A stretch of DNA of 64,000 nucleotides from Incurvaria masculella. Lineage: Eukaryota; Arthropoda; Insecta; Lepidoptera; Incurvariidae. This document shows, piece by piece, positions 43,014-53,860 of the stretch. How positions within the stretch are numbered: the first letter of the stretch is position 1; each line of letters opens with the position of its first letter. Location: assembly GCA_946894095.1 (NCBI GenBank), contig OX335655.1, positions 19,344,001 to 19,408,000 of the forward strand, given 5' to 3'. A program made the position numbers and the translations under genes. The notes beneath the pieces were generated by a model. It was not told the origin of the DNA. It worked only from the letters and a program-made list of their open reading frames with translations, and searched no databases.

Positions 43014-43087
43014 CAGTTGGTTTAGAGCAGTGGACATGTAATCCAAAGGTCGCAGGTTCATGTCCTGCTTCCGACGAATGTCACGAC
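43014..43087 (+). tRNA. tRNA-like sequence, anticodon position TGT (probably SINE head)
   Basis: A full cloverleaf can be drawn: 7-bp acceptor GTCGGGA/TTCCGAC, D arm GCTC/GAGC, anticodon stem (four of five pairs), loop CATGTAA, T arm GCAGG-TTCATGT-CCTGC. The base before the TGT is A instead of the near-invariant T33, and the tail is shared with a repeat at 42655, so it is more likely a tRNA-derived SINE head or pseudogene than a working tRNA-Thr. Confidence 0.5.
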
Positions 43088-43118
43088 CAATACTTTTTCA
43101 GATTAGTCAGCCTCAATG

Positions 43119-43490
43119 GCCCAGTGGCGCGACACTACGGCGATCGCTCTCCGAAATTAAGCAACGCTGGGTCCGGTCTGGTCTTGGATGGGTGTGACCA
43201 TTCGACCGTTGAGAGAGGCTGGCCGTGGTTCGGATTCCACGTTAAACTGTAGGTCCCCTTCCATACTTACTAGGTGGTAGGGTTTATCCCGCCCAGGTTG
43301 GTACCATCGCATTGGATGAACGATGGTCGAAGCGGCAATGAAAATTGTCCGTGTCTTCCATCCAGTTCAATGTAGCCGTGCAATATAAGGAAGGTCCTGG
43401 CATGGCACCTAGTTCCTATGTGGTGTGTTGGGCTAATACCATGACAGAAGGTGTGGTATTAGCCATCCATGTCCAGTTACATAAAAAAAA
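43119..43490 (+). mobile_element. 5S-rRNA-derived SINE, full copy
   Basis: The head (43125-43205) carries the 5S internal promoter region: 'gaaattaagcaacgctggg' and 'cttggatgggtg', as in eukaryotic 5S rRNA (GAAGTTAAGCAAC...TTGGATGGGTGACC). Then a ~270-bp body ('ggctggccgtggttcgg', 'ggtaccatcgcattggat', 'gtcctggcatggcaccta') and an A-rich 3' end. Structure fits a SINE3-type (5S-derived) element moved by a LINE. Confidence 0.85.
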
Positions 43491-43544
43491 ACAATGCTCC
43501 AAATGTAGATGTCGCTGAAACTCAAATATAATATACGTACAAGT

Positions 43545-43682
43545 CCCTACCACCTAGTTAGTAAGGAAGGGTTAGGCATCAACGCTCGAGAACAGGTAAC
43601 CATCCAGAACCCAACCGCGTCCAGGGTTGCTTAACCTCCTACCAAACTTCGAGGCGTGTCGTGCCACAAGGCTCAGTTAAGT
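43545..43682 (-). repeat. 5S-SINE 5' fragment, diverged
   Basis: 'taccacctagttagtaagga' to 'gggttgcttaacctcc...cttcgagg', minus orientation; part of the 5S-like head is deleted. Confidence 0.65.
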
Positions 43683-43954
43683 ATTATGTTTATGAATGAC
43701 AAGACAACATAGTGGGCGAGTGAGTGACCTGAATCACACAACATTATCTTATCATATCTTATCTCGCTTTTATTTAAAACAACTTTCGGTGTCTAACCAC
43801 AAAATAGCTAACGTTGAACGTTTAAGTTTTTCCCGACTCTACCATAATATTCGCTCACTTTCACTGGTTTACTCCGCGGCTGCCCTCGCGTGAATGTTGT
43901 ATTTTTTTATCAAATGGATTAGCGATGTTTCCCCCGATACGAGGTGTTTATAGC

Positions 43955-44270
43955 CCAAATGGAACCCTATTACTAAGCCTCTGCTGTCCGTTCGTCCGTC
44001 CGTCCGTCCGTCCGTCCGTCCGTCCGTCCGTCCTTCCATCCGTCCATCCATCCGTCCGTCCGTCCGTCCGTCTGTCACAGGGTCGTATCTCATGAACCGT
44101 AATGGCAGCTGAAATTTTCACAGAGTGTGTTTATTTTGCGGCTATAACAACAAATAAGTAAAATTTAAAAATAATAAAAATGAAAGGGGCCAAAATACGT
44201 GATTTTTTTGTGTTCAATCTTGTACGGAACGCTTCGTGTGCAAGTCCATCTCGCACTTGGCCGGTTTTTT
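43955..44270 (+). repeat. (CCGT)n interspersed repeat, copy 7, expanded
   Basis: The CCGT/CCAT tract is expanded (43990-44073). The end 'cgcacttggccggttttttc' is intact. Confidence 0.82.
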
Positions 44271-44867
44271 CCGAAAATTCGATCGTCGATCGGCGATTTT
44301 TCGTTCGCGATAGTCGCACCATCTATTAAATCGGCGAATAAATTGTGTTTGTACACGTAATTGAGGAAAACAAACGAATTCGAATCAAATATACGCATGG
44401 GTGGATAAGGCGAAAACAAGTCCCAGGAAGTTGCTGTTAAATGCATTGAATGTGTTTACCTATTTTTATTGCTTTCCTAAATAAATTAAATTTAAATAAA
44501 TTAAAAAAGCTACGAATTGAAACAAAATTAAACTCTTTACTTGTACATAGTTTTTTTATGAAACCCGATATCGGTGGCCGTTATGATATTAGCCCAATAC
44601 ACCACATTCCTAAAGGAATTAGGTGCCATGAATACATTACACATTGTTTGTTCTTATGAATAAATGATCAATATTTTCTAAAATCGTACATTGTAAAACA
44701 TTGTAAGTATGTTGTAATGTCACTAGTTATGTTTATCTTCTTCAGGCTAAAAATAAGGACGGACATATTTTAATGTTAAAAATATCAATAACCAGCGATT
44801 AGTCATTTTGTTAAAAAGCTCTGCTCGGCTCTCAATGAGCCGTGAAATTCGTTTTTTAATCAATTTA
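44271..44867. other. AGPS intron 1, SINE trace only
   Basis: A 5S-SINE body trace at about 44580-44635 ('gatattagcccaatacacc', 'aattaggtgccatg'); nothing else recognised. Confidence 0.45.
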
Positions 44868-45197
44868 AAAAAAACAAGTGCGAATCGGACTCGCACATGA
44901 AGGGTTCCGTACCATCGTAAAAAATAAAACAAAAAAATCACGTTTTTTGTATGGGAGCCCCCTTAAATTTTAATTATTTTTTAATCTTACCTATTTGTTG
45001 TTATAGCGGCAAAATAAATACACACTCTGTGAAAATTTCAGCTGTCTACCTGTTACGGTTACTGAGATACAGCCCTGTGACAGACGGACAGACGGACGGA
45101 CGGACGGACGGACGGACGGACGGACGGACGGACGGACAGCGGAGGCTTAGTAATAGGGTTCCGTTTTCACCCTTTGGGTACGGAACCCTAAAAAAGT
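44868..45197 (-). repeat. (CCGT)n interspersed repeat, copy 8
   Basis: Reverse orientation, GGAC tract at 45081-45137, ends 'ggtacggaaccctaaaaaag'. Confidence 0.85.
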
Positions 45198-46489
45198 CAA
45201 AAATATAACTTAAACCACATAGGTAAAGGTTATGGTTCAAATTCGTTCACTCGAAATGTTTTTGTTTAGGTTTTATTTCCATAAATATGAGTTTGTAAAT
45301 CATACTATTTGTATTAAATAGATACATAGTAGACATAATTGTAAAACCCCCTTGATTACAAGATTTTTATTTATGAAAGGTTAAGTAGATTTTGTGTAGA
45401 CATGGCGCATCCTGAATGAAAATTTACATTAAAAAATCATTAAAAAAAACTCAAATCAACGCTGTGTGAGGGTAGGCGCACATTTACGAATGTTTCGTAT
45501 ATCTGCGGCTACCCTCACGTAAAACACAAAGAATCGATCCACTAAAAAAATAAAAGCTCATGGAAGATACTGGTTGATTTAAATTCACTGCATCAAAATA
45601 TGAAGGAAAAGTAAAAGAAAATCCTTAAAAAGTCAAGTGAAATTTTGTAAGTTTGTGTTATCTTTTAAAAGAAACCAGTCACAACACGGCTTCGAAGTTT
45701 TGCTTTCAGGCACGCTAAAAAAGAAATACACCTACATCTATGTATGTATATGCGCTTGTGGATTATAAACCGATAAACCCCACGATATAAACGATTATGT
45801 TTTACTTAATTCGAGGAATAATAAATATGCTGCTGGAGATTACGGTTTCATCGACGGACATTCGTAGGTCTGACCGTAACAGTAAAGTTTTTAACCAAGC
45901 ACTTTTCTTAGGGTGTCGCGTGGGCAACAGAATCGAAAATTTGAAAAATTTCAAGGCACAATTTTGCAATACCCCTAAAAGTTGTCCGATTTCAATCAAC
46001 AATTTGTAATCACTTTTTTTGGAAAATAATGTATTTTTCTGTAAAATAATTCTTAAATGAAGGAAAAGACAACTTTTATCAATTTAATTAGTTGTTGTTT
46101 TTAATCAATATTTTCTATCTCAAAGGTATTTAAAGAAACTAAAAATTACGGACGAAAATTTTGACAAAATATTTTATAATCAAAATTTCAAGAACCTAAT
46201 AAGAATATTGCATAACGACTGTCATAATATTATTGATTGTAATATAATCATATAATGTAGCCCGATTCGTACGCAAGTACAAAGCACTGAGGTCACGTAT
46301 CTTTATCCCCGCACCCCACTCAAGGTGAGTGAGATGCGAAGTTTACCAAATACGGCATGTTTTTAAAAAAAACTCAGATATTATGCTATCTAAAATTATA
46401 ATGCAGCTAAATAATACCATAATCCTCAAATTTACCTTATCAATGCTGAATGGATTGCGGTGGAAGGTTGCTGCTAGGGATCCGTAGGA
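45198..46489. other. AGPS intron 1, AT-rich, nothing recognised
   Basis: No coding or repeat signal identified. Confidence 0.45.
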
Positions 46490-47425
46490 GATTTTTTTTT
46501 ATGGAACTGGATACGGATGGCTAATACCACCTACTAGCACCGTATTCCCGAAATAGTGAGGTGCCATGCCAGGATCTTACCTTTATATGAGCACGGCTGC
46601 GTTGAACTCACGGAGGACATTGAAATGGATCGAAAACATTGTAAATTTTTCATAGACCACAAAAAGGCTTTGTTTTGTATGTAGCTGGCTTACACAACAA
46701 CCTCCGTCGTGATATAAGCCCAGCACAACGCAACTCCGAAGGAATTAGGTGCCATGCCAGGAACTTCCCCTTTAAGAGCAAGGCTAGATTGAACTGGATG
46801 GAAACCGCAGACAATGCGGTGGTACCAACCCGTGCGGGCCTAACCCTATTACCTAGGAGGGGAAGGGAACCTACAGTTTTACATGGGTTCCGAACCACAG
46901 CTCGCATTCGTAACGAAAATTCACTTATCCAACTCAGAAAGAGAAAGAAAGTGGTGCATGACCGGGGCGAGGATTTGACCTCCGCATGAAAGGTACTCCT
47001 CTTGTACCATGGTACGGAACCCATAGTGTGCGAGTTCGACTCGCACTTGGCCGGTTTTTCCTTTTCTACCGGTTCGATTACTTCTGGCGAAGAGCCAACA
47101 AGACACTCTGCCCAACACATCTGATGGTTACGAGGTGCCATGCCAGGACATTCCTGTCATCGAGCAGCTACATTGGATGAATAACACGGACAACCTTTCC
47201 TTTGACCATCGTTTATTCAATGCGATTAACCCTACCACATATTAAGTAAGGAAGGGAACCTACATTTTTACGTGGAATCCGAACCACGGCCAGCCTCAAC
47301 GGTTGAAAATGGTCACCCATCCAGAACCCAACCGCGCTCAGAGGTGCTTACCCAGCTTATCGAATCGCAAGCCGTCGCACAACTGGCTGACACGTATAGC
47401 CTGACGATTACCATAATTTGTAGCA
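46490..47425 (-). repeat. Cluster of broken 5S-SINE copies
   Basis: At least three minus-strand pieces: 46495-46640, 46720-46905 and 47120-47350, each with 'aggtgccatgccagg' and 'aggaagggaacctac' type landmarks. Between them are a tRNA-like SINE piece (46915-46990, reverse of 41880-41990) and the terminal 70 bp of a plus-strand (CCGT)n repeat (46990-47060, 'cgcacttggccggtttttcc'). Nested fragmentation of several insertions. Confidence 0.65.
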
Positions 47426-47676
47426 TCACGGTAAATCGGCAAAGGGCCCACCCAGCCCAGCGGAGTTGAGAACCACTTGCTTTTATTGATGCATTTTATA
47501 TTTTCGTATAGCCTGATAATAATATCTACATATATAATCTGCAGGTTAAATAACCTGAACAGGGGAAAAGCGATCAATTCATCAAATGGAGGGGTTAAGA
47601 TGAGAGAAGTTTAGAGAAAAACAATAGTTTTTCGTCAAACTTTAACGCAAGCGGAGCCGCGGGTACAGCTAGTATA
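47426..47676 (+). repeat. Possible Helitron 3' tip
   Basis: Ends 'gcaagcggagccgcgggtac' then AGCTAGT: a GC-rich hairpin-like stretch followed by CTAGT, the Helitron 3' terminal pattern (CTRR+T). The 5' extent is not determined. Confidence 0.4.
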
Positions 47677-48202
47677 TAAAGTAGCTTGTCAGAAAATTTA
47701 AAACACGTAATTGCCTACCAAAAGAACTAAGGCACTACTAGATCGATAGCTGAATATAACGTGGTGGAATATTGGTTGAAATTAATTGTTATGGTCAATT
47801 AATTTTAAATAGCGTTGTAGGGATCTTAATTTTAAAATATGATATGGGTTACACATTGATTTACATCAATTTATCACATTATGCGCCTATTGCCTCTGTG
47901 ATATAAATCATGAGTGTTATAATTAATTCCATTAGTGTTTTCATTATACTCTCTTCAGCTTTTGTATTTTTATTAAAAATGAATTGAGTACTGAAAATGA
48001 AATAAAAATTGAATACATCAGGAGATAAGGTTTACATACAAAACATAAACGCGTAAATAACAAGACGTGCTTTACAAACACTACTAGGTATACGAATACT
48101 TAAAGATTCGCAGCTGTACATGTTTTGTCTGGTTTTTGCGTTGAGGCAATAAACGTAGAGTTTAAATAATGGACATATAATATGACTTGAGGTTACACTC
48201 AC
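47677..48202 (-). other. AGPS intron 1, 5' part
   Basis: AT-rich, begins with the donor GTGAGT directly below 48203; nothing else seen. Confidence 0.5.
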
Positions 48203-48258
48203 TTTCGTCTTGGTATTGCACTCTTCACTTTGATCGTAGAGTTGCTCTTTACAGACAT
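48203..48258 (-). CDS. AGPS: AGPS exon 1 with start codon
   Basis: ATG at 48258, preceded in frame by a TAA about 48 bases upstream. 56 coding bases give M-S-V-K-S-N-S-T-I-K-V-K-S-A-I-P-R-R and two bases of the next codon, then donor GTGAGT. Joined to exon 2 at 28166 the frame continues K-Q-D-L-L-K-W without a break, the AGPS start. The leader is only about 20 residues and shows no cleavable PTS2 (R/K-L/V/I-x5-H/Q-L/A) as in mammalian AGPS, so import may use a C-terminal signal (inference). Confidence 0.82.
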
Positions 48259-48480
48259 CGTTGATTTTTCGCCTTGGCCACACAAATATTGAGCGGGAGA
48301 TTACGCCGGCTGTGGGCGTGCGTCGGCAAGCCGCTCCCGTCGACGGCACGCGGGACGGGACGATTATAGATTTGCTGCCAAAACTGACGGCGCGGATATT
48401 TTGTATCGCGCAGATCTGCCGCGCATGTCGTCGCGTCGCGTCGCTTGTGGGGTAAAATCGAAACAACTGGCGCTCGTCAC
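48259..48480 (-). promoter_or_regulatory. GC-rich 5' UTR / promoter region of AGPS
   Basis: CpG-rich block (48290-48450) in an AT-rich setting directly upstream of the AGPS start. No TATA box evident. The long open frame on this strand is in another phase from AGPS and reflects the GC content. Confidence 0.55.
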
Positions 48481-49139
48481 TTTGGTGGCAAGCAGCTTCG
48501 CTTGCACCGATATGGCGTCCGAGATTACATTGTGTGCTTGAATGATAATAATGTGTTTAAAGATTAAAAGTCGTGAAATATTTATGTCACTCTTTATCTT
48601 AAGCCAATAATGATAATGAAAGAGAGAAAACATGTTTAATTTTTCACTATTCGGCGACACACCTCGAACCACGAACTCTACCGTAGAGCGTAGAGTAAGG
48701 ACAATTATAGGACAGCAAGCAACGTCAAGAGAGGGTGAAGAGAGGATAAGTATTGAAAAATAAGTTTTTGGGAATTAATTGTTCTGTAATCACTGAACAC
48801 TTGTTCGTAGAGCGAACTGAAACAGAATTAAAACCAACTGAAAATTGTTTTGTTAAATATATTTAGTTCTGACTTTCATGTTTAATGAATTTCCGACATC
48901 AACGGTTCAGAACACAAATCCTCATTGTTTGTGGTTTTATCGTTGCCAGTTTTCTCCTTATTTTTGGTAACTTTCTCACCAAAGCATCAGTTTTTATTTT
49001 GAACTCAGCTCGCGTGGCGCCATCTAGTAATAAGCATGGCTTACTTTTGCAAGATGATTCACAGGTAGGTAGACCAAACTGCAAATTAGTCTCAGGGGGC
49101 ATACATAGATGGCGCTATTACCCCTTGGAAGCAATGCTT
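48481..49139. other. Intergenic, nothing recognised
   Basis: Inverted 'gcgccatcta' pairs near 49018 and 49110 hint at a small hairpin repeat. No gene recognised. Confidence 0.4.
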
Positions 49140-49225
49140 GAAAGGAACCACGGCCAGCCTCATCGGTCGGTCGGTCACCCATCCCATGAAGGAACACCGA
49201 GGCGTCTCGCCACTGAGCGACATAA
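49140..49225 (-). repeat. 5S-SINE head fragment
   Basis: 'aaccacggccagcctcatcg', 'gtcacccatcc', 'gtctcgccactgagcg' in minus orientation. Confidence 0.65.
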
Positions 49226-49389
49226 TAAGCTTACATTTATTTTATGATTTTAAAATGTATTTGTAATAGATAAAAAAATAAGATAAGATTTGTCCCAGAC
49301 TACAATACTATACTACAAGAATTATAACCAGAGAGGAACCAGGGTAACAACGAGCTCCAGCTATGGACCTAATTATATTTTTTTAATGT

Positions 49390-50035
49390 AAAGCGTGACC
49401 TAAGAAGGACTATGCTAGACTCTCAGCTATGTAGAAGGCGCCCGTAGACGCCATTGGGTTTTCGAACTCTTCGTGGGTTGCGGAAACCCAGCCGACCGGC
49501 AAGGTGCTCTTCCCCATTTCTTTTGAAGGACCCCAGGCCGATCATTTTGGGGAAATAACTCGACAAGGTGAGCTTTTCACAGTTCACCGACCATATTAAA
49601 TTAAGGATCCTCAGGATCGGTTGTTTCCCAAAGGATGACTAGGATGGGGGGGGCGGGACTTAGTAATGTAAGTTCCAAAGAGCAACGTCGATGGTCGTAC
49701 TTGTAGAACAGACTGAGCTACCCCACAAACCGCCTGTGACTAAGAGGACTCCAAGTCAGCGGTGAGTTGTAGGTCCTCAACAAGATGGACCACTCTGCGC
49801 TGAATTGAGTCCAAGGACGCAGCTGGTACTGAGGACTACCTTCCCATTTGTGGCAACAGCATTCTATTGCCGGTCGATTTGAATGATTTGCAGGGTTAAT
49901 TTGAATGAGTGTATTTCGTCACAAATGCGAGATCGTCCATGGTTCGGAATGCATTAAAAATGTGGGTCTTCTTGCCCTAGTAGGCGGTAGCCTGAAGCCT
50001 ACTAAGAACTGCTATCATCGCTTTAAATATAAAAT
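49390..50035 (-). pseudogene. Jockey-type LINE ORF2 C-terminal remnant
   Basis: Minus-strand translation contains L-D-S-I-Q-R-R-V-V-H-L-V-E-D near 49790, the block found in ORF2 C-termini of Jockey-group LINEs, with scattered stops. Boundaries uncertain. Confidence 0.5.
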
Positions 50036-50102
50036 TTGACCGGAACGGCAATTGTCATGTTTTCAAAAAAAAATGGTCCATGTTTTCCAAAAAGTTCAAT
50101 GT

Positions 50103-50393
50103 AAAGGTCCTAATAATAATAATAAAGCCTTTTATTTACTCAGTTTACAGTTTCCTTCCTTATATGTATGTTATGTTATTTCTGTTGTAAGAAGTAGTTT
50201 ACTGAGTTCCCCATTGCAGGGCATAGGCCTCCCCCATCGAGATCCATGCTCTTCTGTCTTTAGCTGTTCTTGTCCGTATTTTTCCAGCTGTCTTTGCGAT
50301 ATCATCGTCCCATCGCTTTCTTGGTCGTCCTTTGTTTCTTTTTCCATCTCTTGGATGCCATTCCGGAAGGTCCATTAGGGAAGGTCCTAGCAT
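50103..50393 (-). pseudogene. RTE-type LINE 3' end with (TAA)n tail
   Basis: ORF C-terminus with K-R-N-K-G-R-P-R-K-R-W-D-D-D-I and R-x-A-W...E-A-Y-A-x-Q, followed by 3' UTR and a (TTA)n tail (50112-50125 on the plus strand). A different RTE-like subfamily from the one in elements A and B. Confidence 0.7.
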
Positions 50394-50455
50394 GGCACCT
50401 TATTCCTTCGGGAATGTGGTGTATGGTTGTATGGGATTAGTCGCCATGCCAGGTT
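50380..50455 (+). repeat. 5S-SINE body fragment
   Basis: 'ggaaggtcctagcatggcac', 'ccttcgggaatgtggtgt' as in other SINE bodies. Confidence 0.55.
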
Positions 50456-50463
50456 GCATTAAA

Positions 50464-50746
50464 AAAACCGGCCAAGTGCGAGTAGGACTCGCATACGAAG
50501 GGTTCCGTACCATCGTACAATTTTTGTATAGGAACCCCCTTTAATTTTGGTATTTTTTTGTTTTACCTATTTGTTGTTATAGCGGCAAAATAAATACACA
50601 ACTTTGTGAAAATTTACTATTAGATTATTACAGTTCACGAGATACAGCCCTGTGAAAGACGGACGGACGGGCGGACGGACGGACGGACAGCGGAGGCTTA
50701 GTAATAGGGTTCCGTATTCACCCTTTGGGTACGGAACCCTAAAAAG
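50464..50746 (-). repeat. (CCGT)n interspersed repeat, copy 9
   Basis: 'aaaccggccaagtgcgagta' to 'gggtacggaaccctaaaaag', short GGAC tract. Confidence 0.85.
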
Positions 50747-51057
50747 GAATTCCAGCAATGTAGACTCTTTGGCGTTCATGGAAGTTAAATTCATCAATAG
50801 TTGTTATAATGCAAAAGAAGGAATAACTGGACATCAAAACTAATTATTTCCTTCGGATGTTTTACGACTTGAAATTCAACTACTGTAGTGTCGGCGATCA
50901 GGTAGGCACATTCCCAGAATATATAATTAAACACAACATTACCAAAAGTACAAAAGTTTATATTTGATAGATTTATGTAGCACCCGGTAGTAAAAAATGC
51001 ACATGGGACGTTGGAAAGAGACTATCGGCAGAGCGTCGTCGCTGTCAGATGCTGTCA
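50747..51057. other. Intergenic, nothing recognised
   Basis: No repeat family or gene identified. Confidence 0.4.
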
Positions 51058-51217
51058 CTTATGCTAAGATTCATAGACCTTACTCGTGCTTGACTTAGCC
51101 AAAGTACAGCTTCCGACTGTCAAATTTGACATTTGCTCCGTACATTTTATGTCAAAACTGACAGTCGGAAGGCATACTTTACCTTAGACTAGTACGAGTA
51201 ATATTTATGAGTCTCAG
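51058..51217. repeat. Hairpin MITE family T, complete copy
   Basis: Inverted tips 'atgctaagattcatagac' / 'ttatgagtctcagcat' with second-order inverted blocks ('cttccgactgtca' / 'tgacagtcggaag'). Related copies at 56688-56790 (one arm) and 60650-60812. Confidence 0.75.
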
Positions 51218-51795
51218 CATCAGTACCGGTGTACCACGTGCGAGAGAGATGACGCATCACATTTTCCGATTTTTTCCGTCCAACGTCCGATGTGCATTAT
51301 CTTCTGCCGGGTACTGTATTTGTGTACACACTGCAAGAAAATTATATTTCATGCAACCAACAAACATTTTCACATATTTCTTTCTAATTATTGATCACAT
51401 CAAAATCGATTACATTAGCTGAGCTTACAATAAGGTATTTAATAAATGCTATGGACAAAACGTCCTCGTTTCCTCAGTACCTAACCACTAGCAATAAATA
51501 ACAATTAAGCTATTCTAAAGAATACCTAGGTACCTACGTTTTTTCATGCTTAACTCTAAGTCAGTTCTCTCGTTTTCTGTATCGACTCGATCAGGGAATT
51601 AATACATCAACGTCTCAAGGGCGAATTGCACCAACAAAACTTAAAGGTGCTAAATGCATCAGAGATATTGTCTTCCCTTTTTCTATAAGACAGAGAGGGC
51701 ACGAGTACTCAAATCACATTTTTAATGGAGACCCATTAAGTTATGTTAGTAGATAATTTTATGCATTTAATGGCTACGACATTACCGTTATTTTA
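51218..51795. other. Intergenic, nothing recognised
   Basis: AT-rich, short frames only. Confidence 0.4.
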
Positions 51796-51897
51796 TTAAT
51801 TTGGCTTTCAGCGCCATCTACATTTGTAGCATTGAACCATGAATCAAGAAAATGTGAATACAATGCTTTAAACGTAGATGTCGCTGAAACTCAAAGC
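51796..51897. repeat. ~100-bp hairpin MITE
   Basis: 'ttcagcgccatctacatttg' and its inverse 'aaacgtagatgtcgctgaaa' close a palindrome. One arm recurs at 42710-42752 and 43485-43530. Confidence 0.7.
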
Positions 51898-51954
51898 AAG
51901 CAGAAGAAGTAGTTCCAATTGATTTGAACCAAGTGCGATCCGCTACTTAGGGGA

Positions 51955-51965
51955 CATTTTATTCA
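51955..51965 (-). promoter_or_regulatory. Possible poly(A) signal for the 52385 gene
   Basis: AATAAA on the minus strand (from 'ttttattcat'), about 420 bp below the stop codon of the secreted-protein exon. Position plausible, unproven. Confidence 0.3.
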
Positions 51966-52384
51966 TATCTTAAAATTGAAGATTTTTCTCGTTTACACTT
52001 TTTCACTAATTTACCATCCATTAGAACAGGTTCACTCGCGGTTGTGTTATGATCGATGAGACTAACTTATTGTGTTGATCGATGAGGCTCAGGCCGTTTT
52101 TACCACCTTTTGAGAAAGTTCTTCATAGAGCTATCGAACACATTAAAACCCCTTGTTTTATCTCTACACTTTTGGCATAACTGGCATATTATCTAAACTT
52201 GCCATTAGATGGGCTATGAGGGGACATACAATTAGGATAGCTAATGACAGCTTTATCGAAGGATGGTAAAATAGGCCCTTCTTTTTCCTCCTCACCTTCT
52301 TCCTTCTTCCTTACATCCTTATCCTACAGCTAGGCTAGCGTCGTCGGCGCCACGGAGCGGGCGAGGCGACGAACGGCTCGGCCC

Positions 52385-52991
52385 CTAGGGCAGGAGGCGG
52401 TGGTAGTGCGCCGGCTTCTTGTTCTTGTCGATCACGTAGAAGGACTTGGGCTTGCCGTTGCCCGAGAAGTACTTCCGGAAGGACGGCTTCCTCCCCTTGG
52501 CGGGCACGTAGTAGGCGGGCGCGGGCGCGTCGAGCGCGTTCGGGTGCGCCGCCGGCCACGTGGGCGTGCCCGCCACGTCGAGCTCGTCGTCCAGGCGCGC
52601 CTGCGGCCGCGTCTTGTCCCCGGCGAGCCGCTGCAGCGCGGGCAGGTTCCAGTGGTAGACGCGCGCCGGCTTGCCGTTCGAGTGCAGCGGGAGCGGCAGC
52701 GTGCGCGCTGCGACCGCCGCCGTCGCCGCCGGGGCCGAGTGCGAGTAGTAGCTCGTGTTCGGCGGCAGCTTGATGACGAACATGCGCGAGTCGCCGGCGG
52801 CGTGGCGGCGCGCCTGCTCGGCGAGCCGTTTGCGGTGGTGCGCGGCGGGCACGCGCAGCCGCTGCATGCCCAGCGCGGAGAGCAGCGCGTGCGTGCTCGC
52901 CGGCGGCTTGTCGTCGAGCGCGACGCTGTTGCGAGGCGCCGCCGCCGCGCAGAGCGCCGCAGTCGCCAGCAGCAGGATCGCCGCCGCCCTG
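52385..52991 (-). CDS. Secreted protein of unknown function, exon 2 (partial)
   Basis: Open from an acceptor-like 'cggttgcag' (about 52991-52999) to TAG at 52385, about 200 codons. No ATG lies in the open stretch before the signal peptide, so the start must be in an upstream exon; an intron inside the signal peptide is common in insect secreted and cuticle proteins. The exon starts with a hydrophobic A-A-A-I-L-L-L-A-T-A-A-L-C-A core, then mature sequence with F-V-I-K-L-P-P-N-T-S-Y-Y and a basic end, S-F-R-K-Y-F-S-G-N-G-K-P...H-Y-H-R-L-L-P. GC content is far above the flanks. I recognise no domain; probable host gene. Confidence 0.65.
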
Positions 52992-53069
52992 CAACCGACG
53001 TCACGCAACGTTATGTTCTATTTTACAATCCCGGGACACAAAGAAGGTGACGGATAGGCGGTGCCTCGT

Positions 53070-53860
53070 TGTTAAACTCGAAGGGACCCTGGAAAACGTT
53101 TTCGGGCATCCAGAACCTCGTTGGGTTTAACGCGAGCAAGACACAGGCGTGCGAATTCAGTGCGAAGAGGAGACCGTTCGGTGTAGCTCCGACCTTCCAG
53201 GGTACAACTCTGCGTATTGACGACCACATTGGGATTTTTGGTGTCGACCTGATGCATGACCTTAATTTTGGACGTCATATCGAAGATAAAGCCAAGCTCG
53301 TCTTAAATAATCTGGGAGTCCTCAACCGCCTGACCAAAATCTGCTCCTCTACAAGGCGTAGATAAGGTCTTGCGTGGAGTATTCCTCACATATATACTGT
53401 GGGATGGCTCAGCTTAGTACCTGCTTGGCTCCCTTGATTCGATGCAGTGTTGTGCCGTCCATCTCGTCGACGACCCCGAGGTATCCCGGAATTTACAGAC
53501 CCTCAAACTCAGCATCGATTTCGCTGTATTCTAGCGTCATTACCATGGATGATTATTACCATTACATGATCTTTGGAGCTGCATAACGCTGTCCCTCCGT
53601 CCCCTTCTATCACCGCACACCGAGGAACAGGTAGGGACTGCACCCATCCGCTGTAGATATTCCCAAAATAAGAACCCACCGATCCTCTAGATATTTTATC
53701 TATTGGGTAGGTAAACTATGGAATCGACTCCCTGCCGAGATTTTCCCCCCTTAGAGTCCTTCAAACGTCGTGTGAAAAAGCACCTTACCGGCAGGCAAGT
53801 CCGAAAGCCCATGGGCGTAATCGGGCGCCTCTTTTGTGAGGTCCTGGCGTGAAGAAAGTA
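53070..53860 (+). pseudogene. Jockey-type LINE ORF2 C-terminal fragment
   Basis: Plus strand, 5'-truncated: V-G-F-N-A-S-K-T-Q (53110), T-F-Q-G-T-T-L-R-I, L-G-V-L-N-R, then in other frames V-E-Y-S-S-H-I (53370), R-R-P-R-G-I-P-E-F and the terminal F-K-R-R-V-K-K-H-L (about 53760). Several frameshifts. It sits between the secreted-protein exon and its putative first exon. Confidence 0.75.

Noticed and set aside
43990..45137. CCGT/GGAC tandem tracts as possible CRISPR-like arrays
   Set aside because: They are 4-bp microsatellites inside a known type of eukaryotic interspersed repeat; no spacer-repeat structure.
48032..48466. 144-codon minus frame over AGPS exon 1
   Set aside because: Different phase from the AGPS start, reads through the donor site, and owes its length to GC-rich promoter sequence.
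52335..53057. Several long open frames on both strands over the GC-rich exon
   Set aside because: Shadows caused by high GC; only the minus frame ending at 52385 has a signal peptide core and natural composition.
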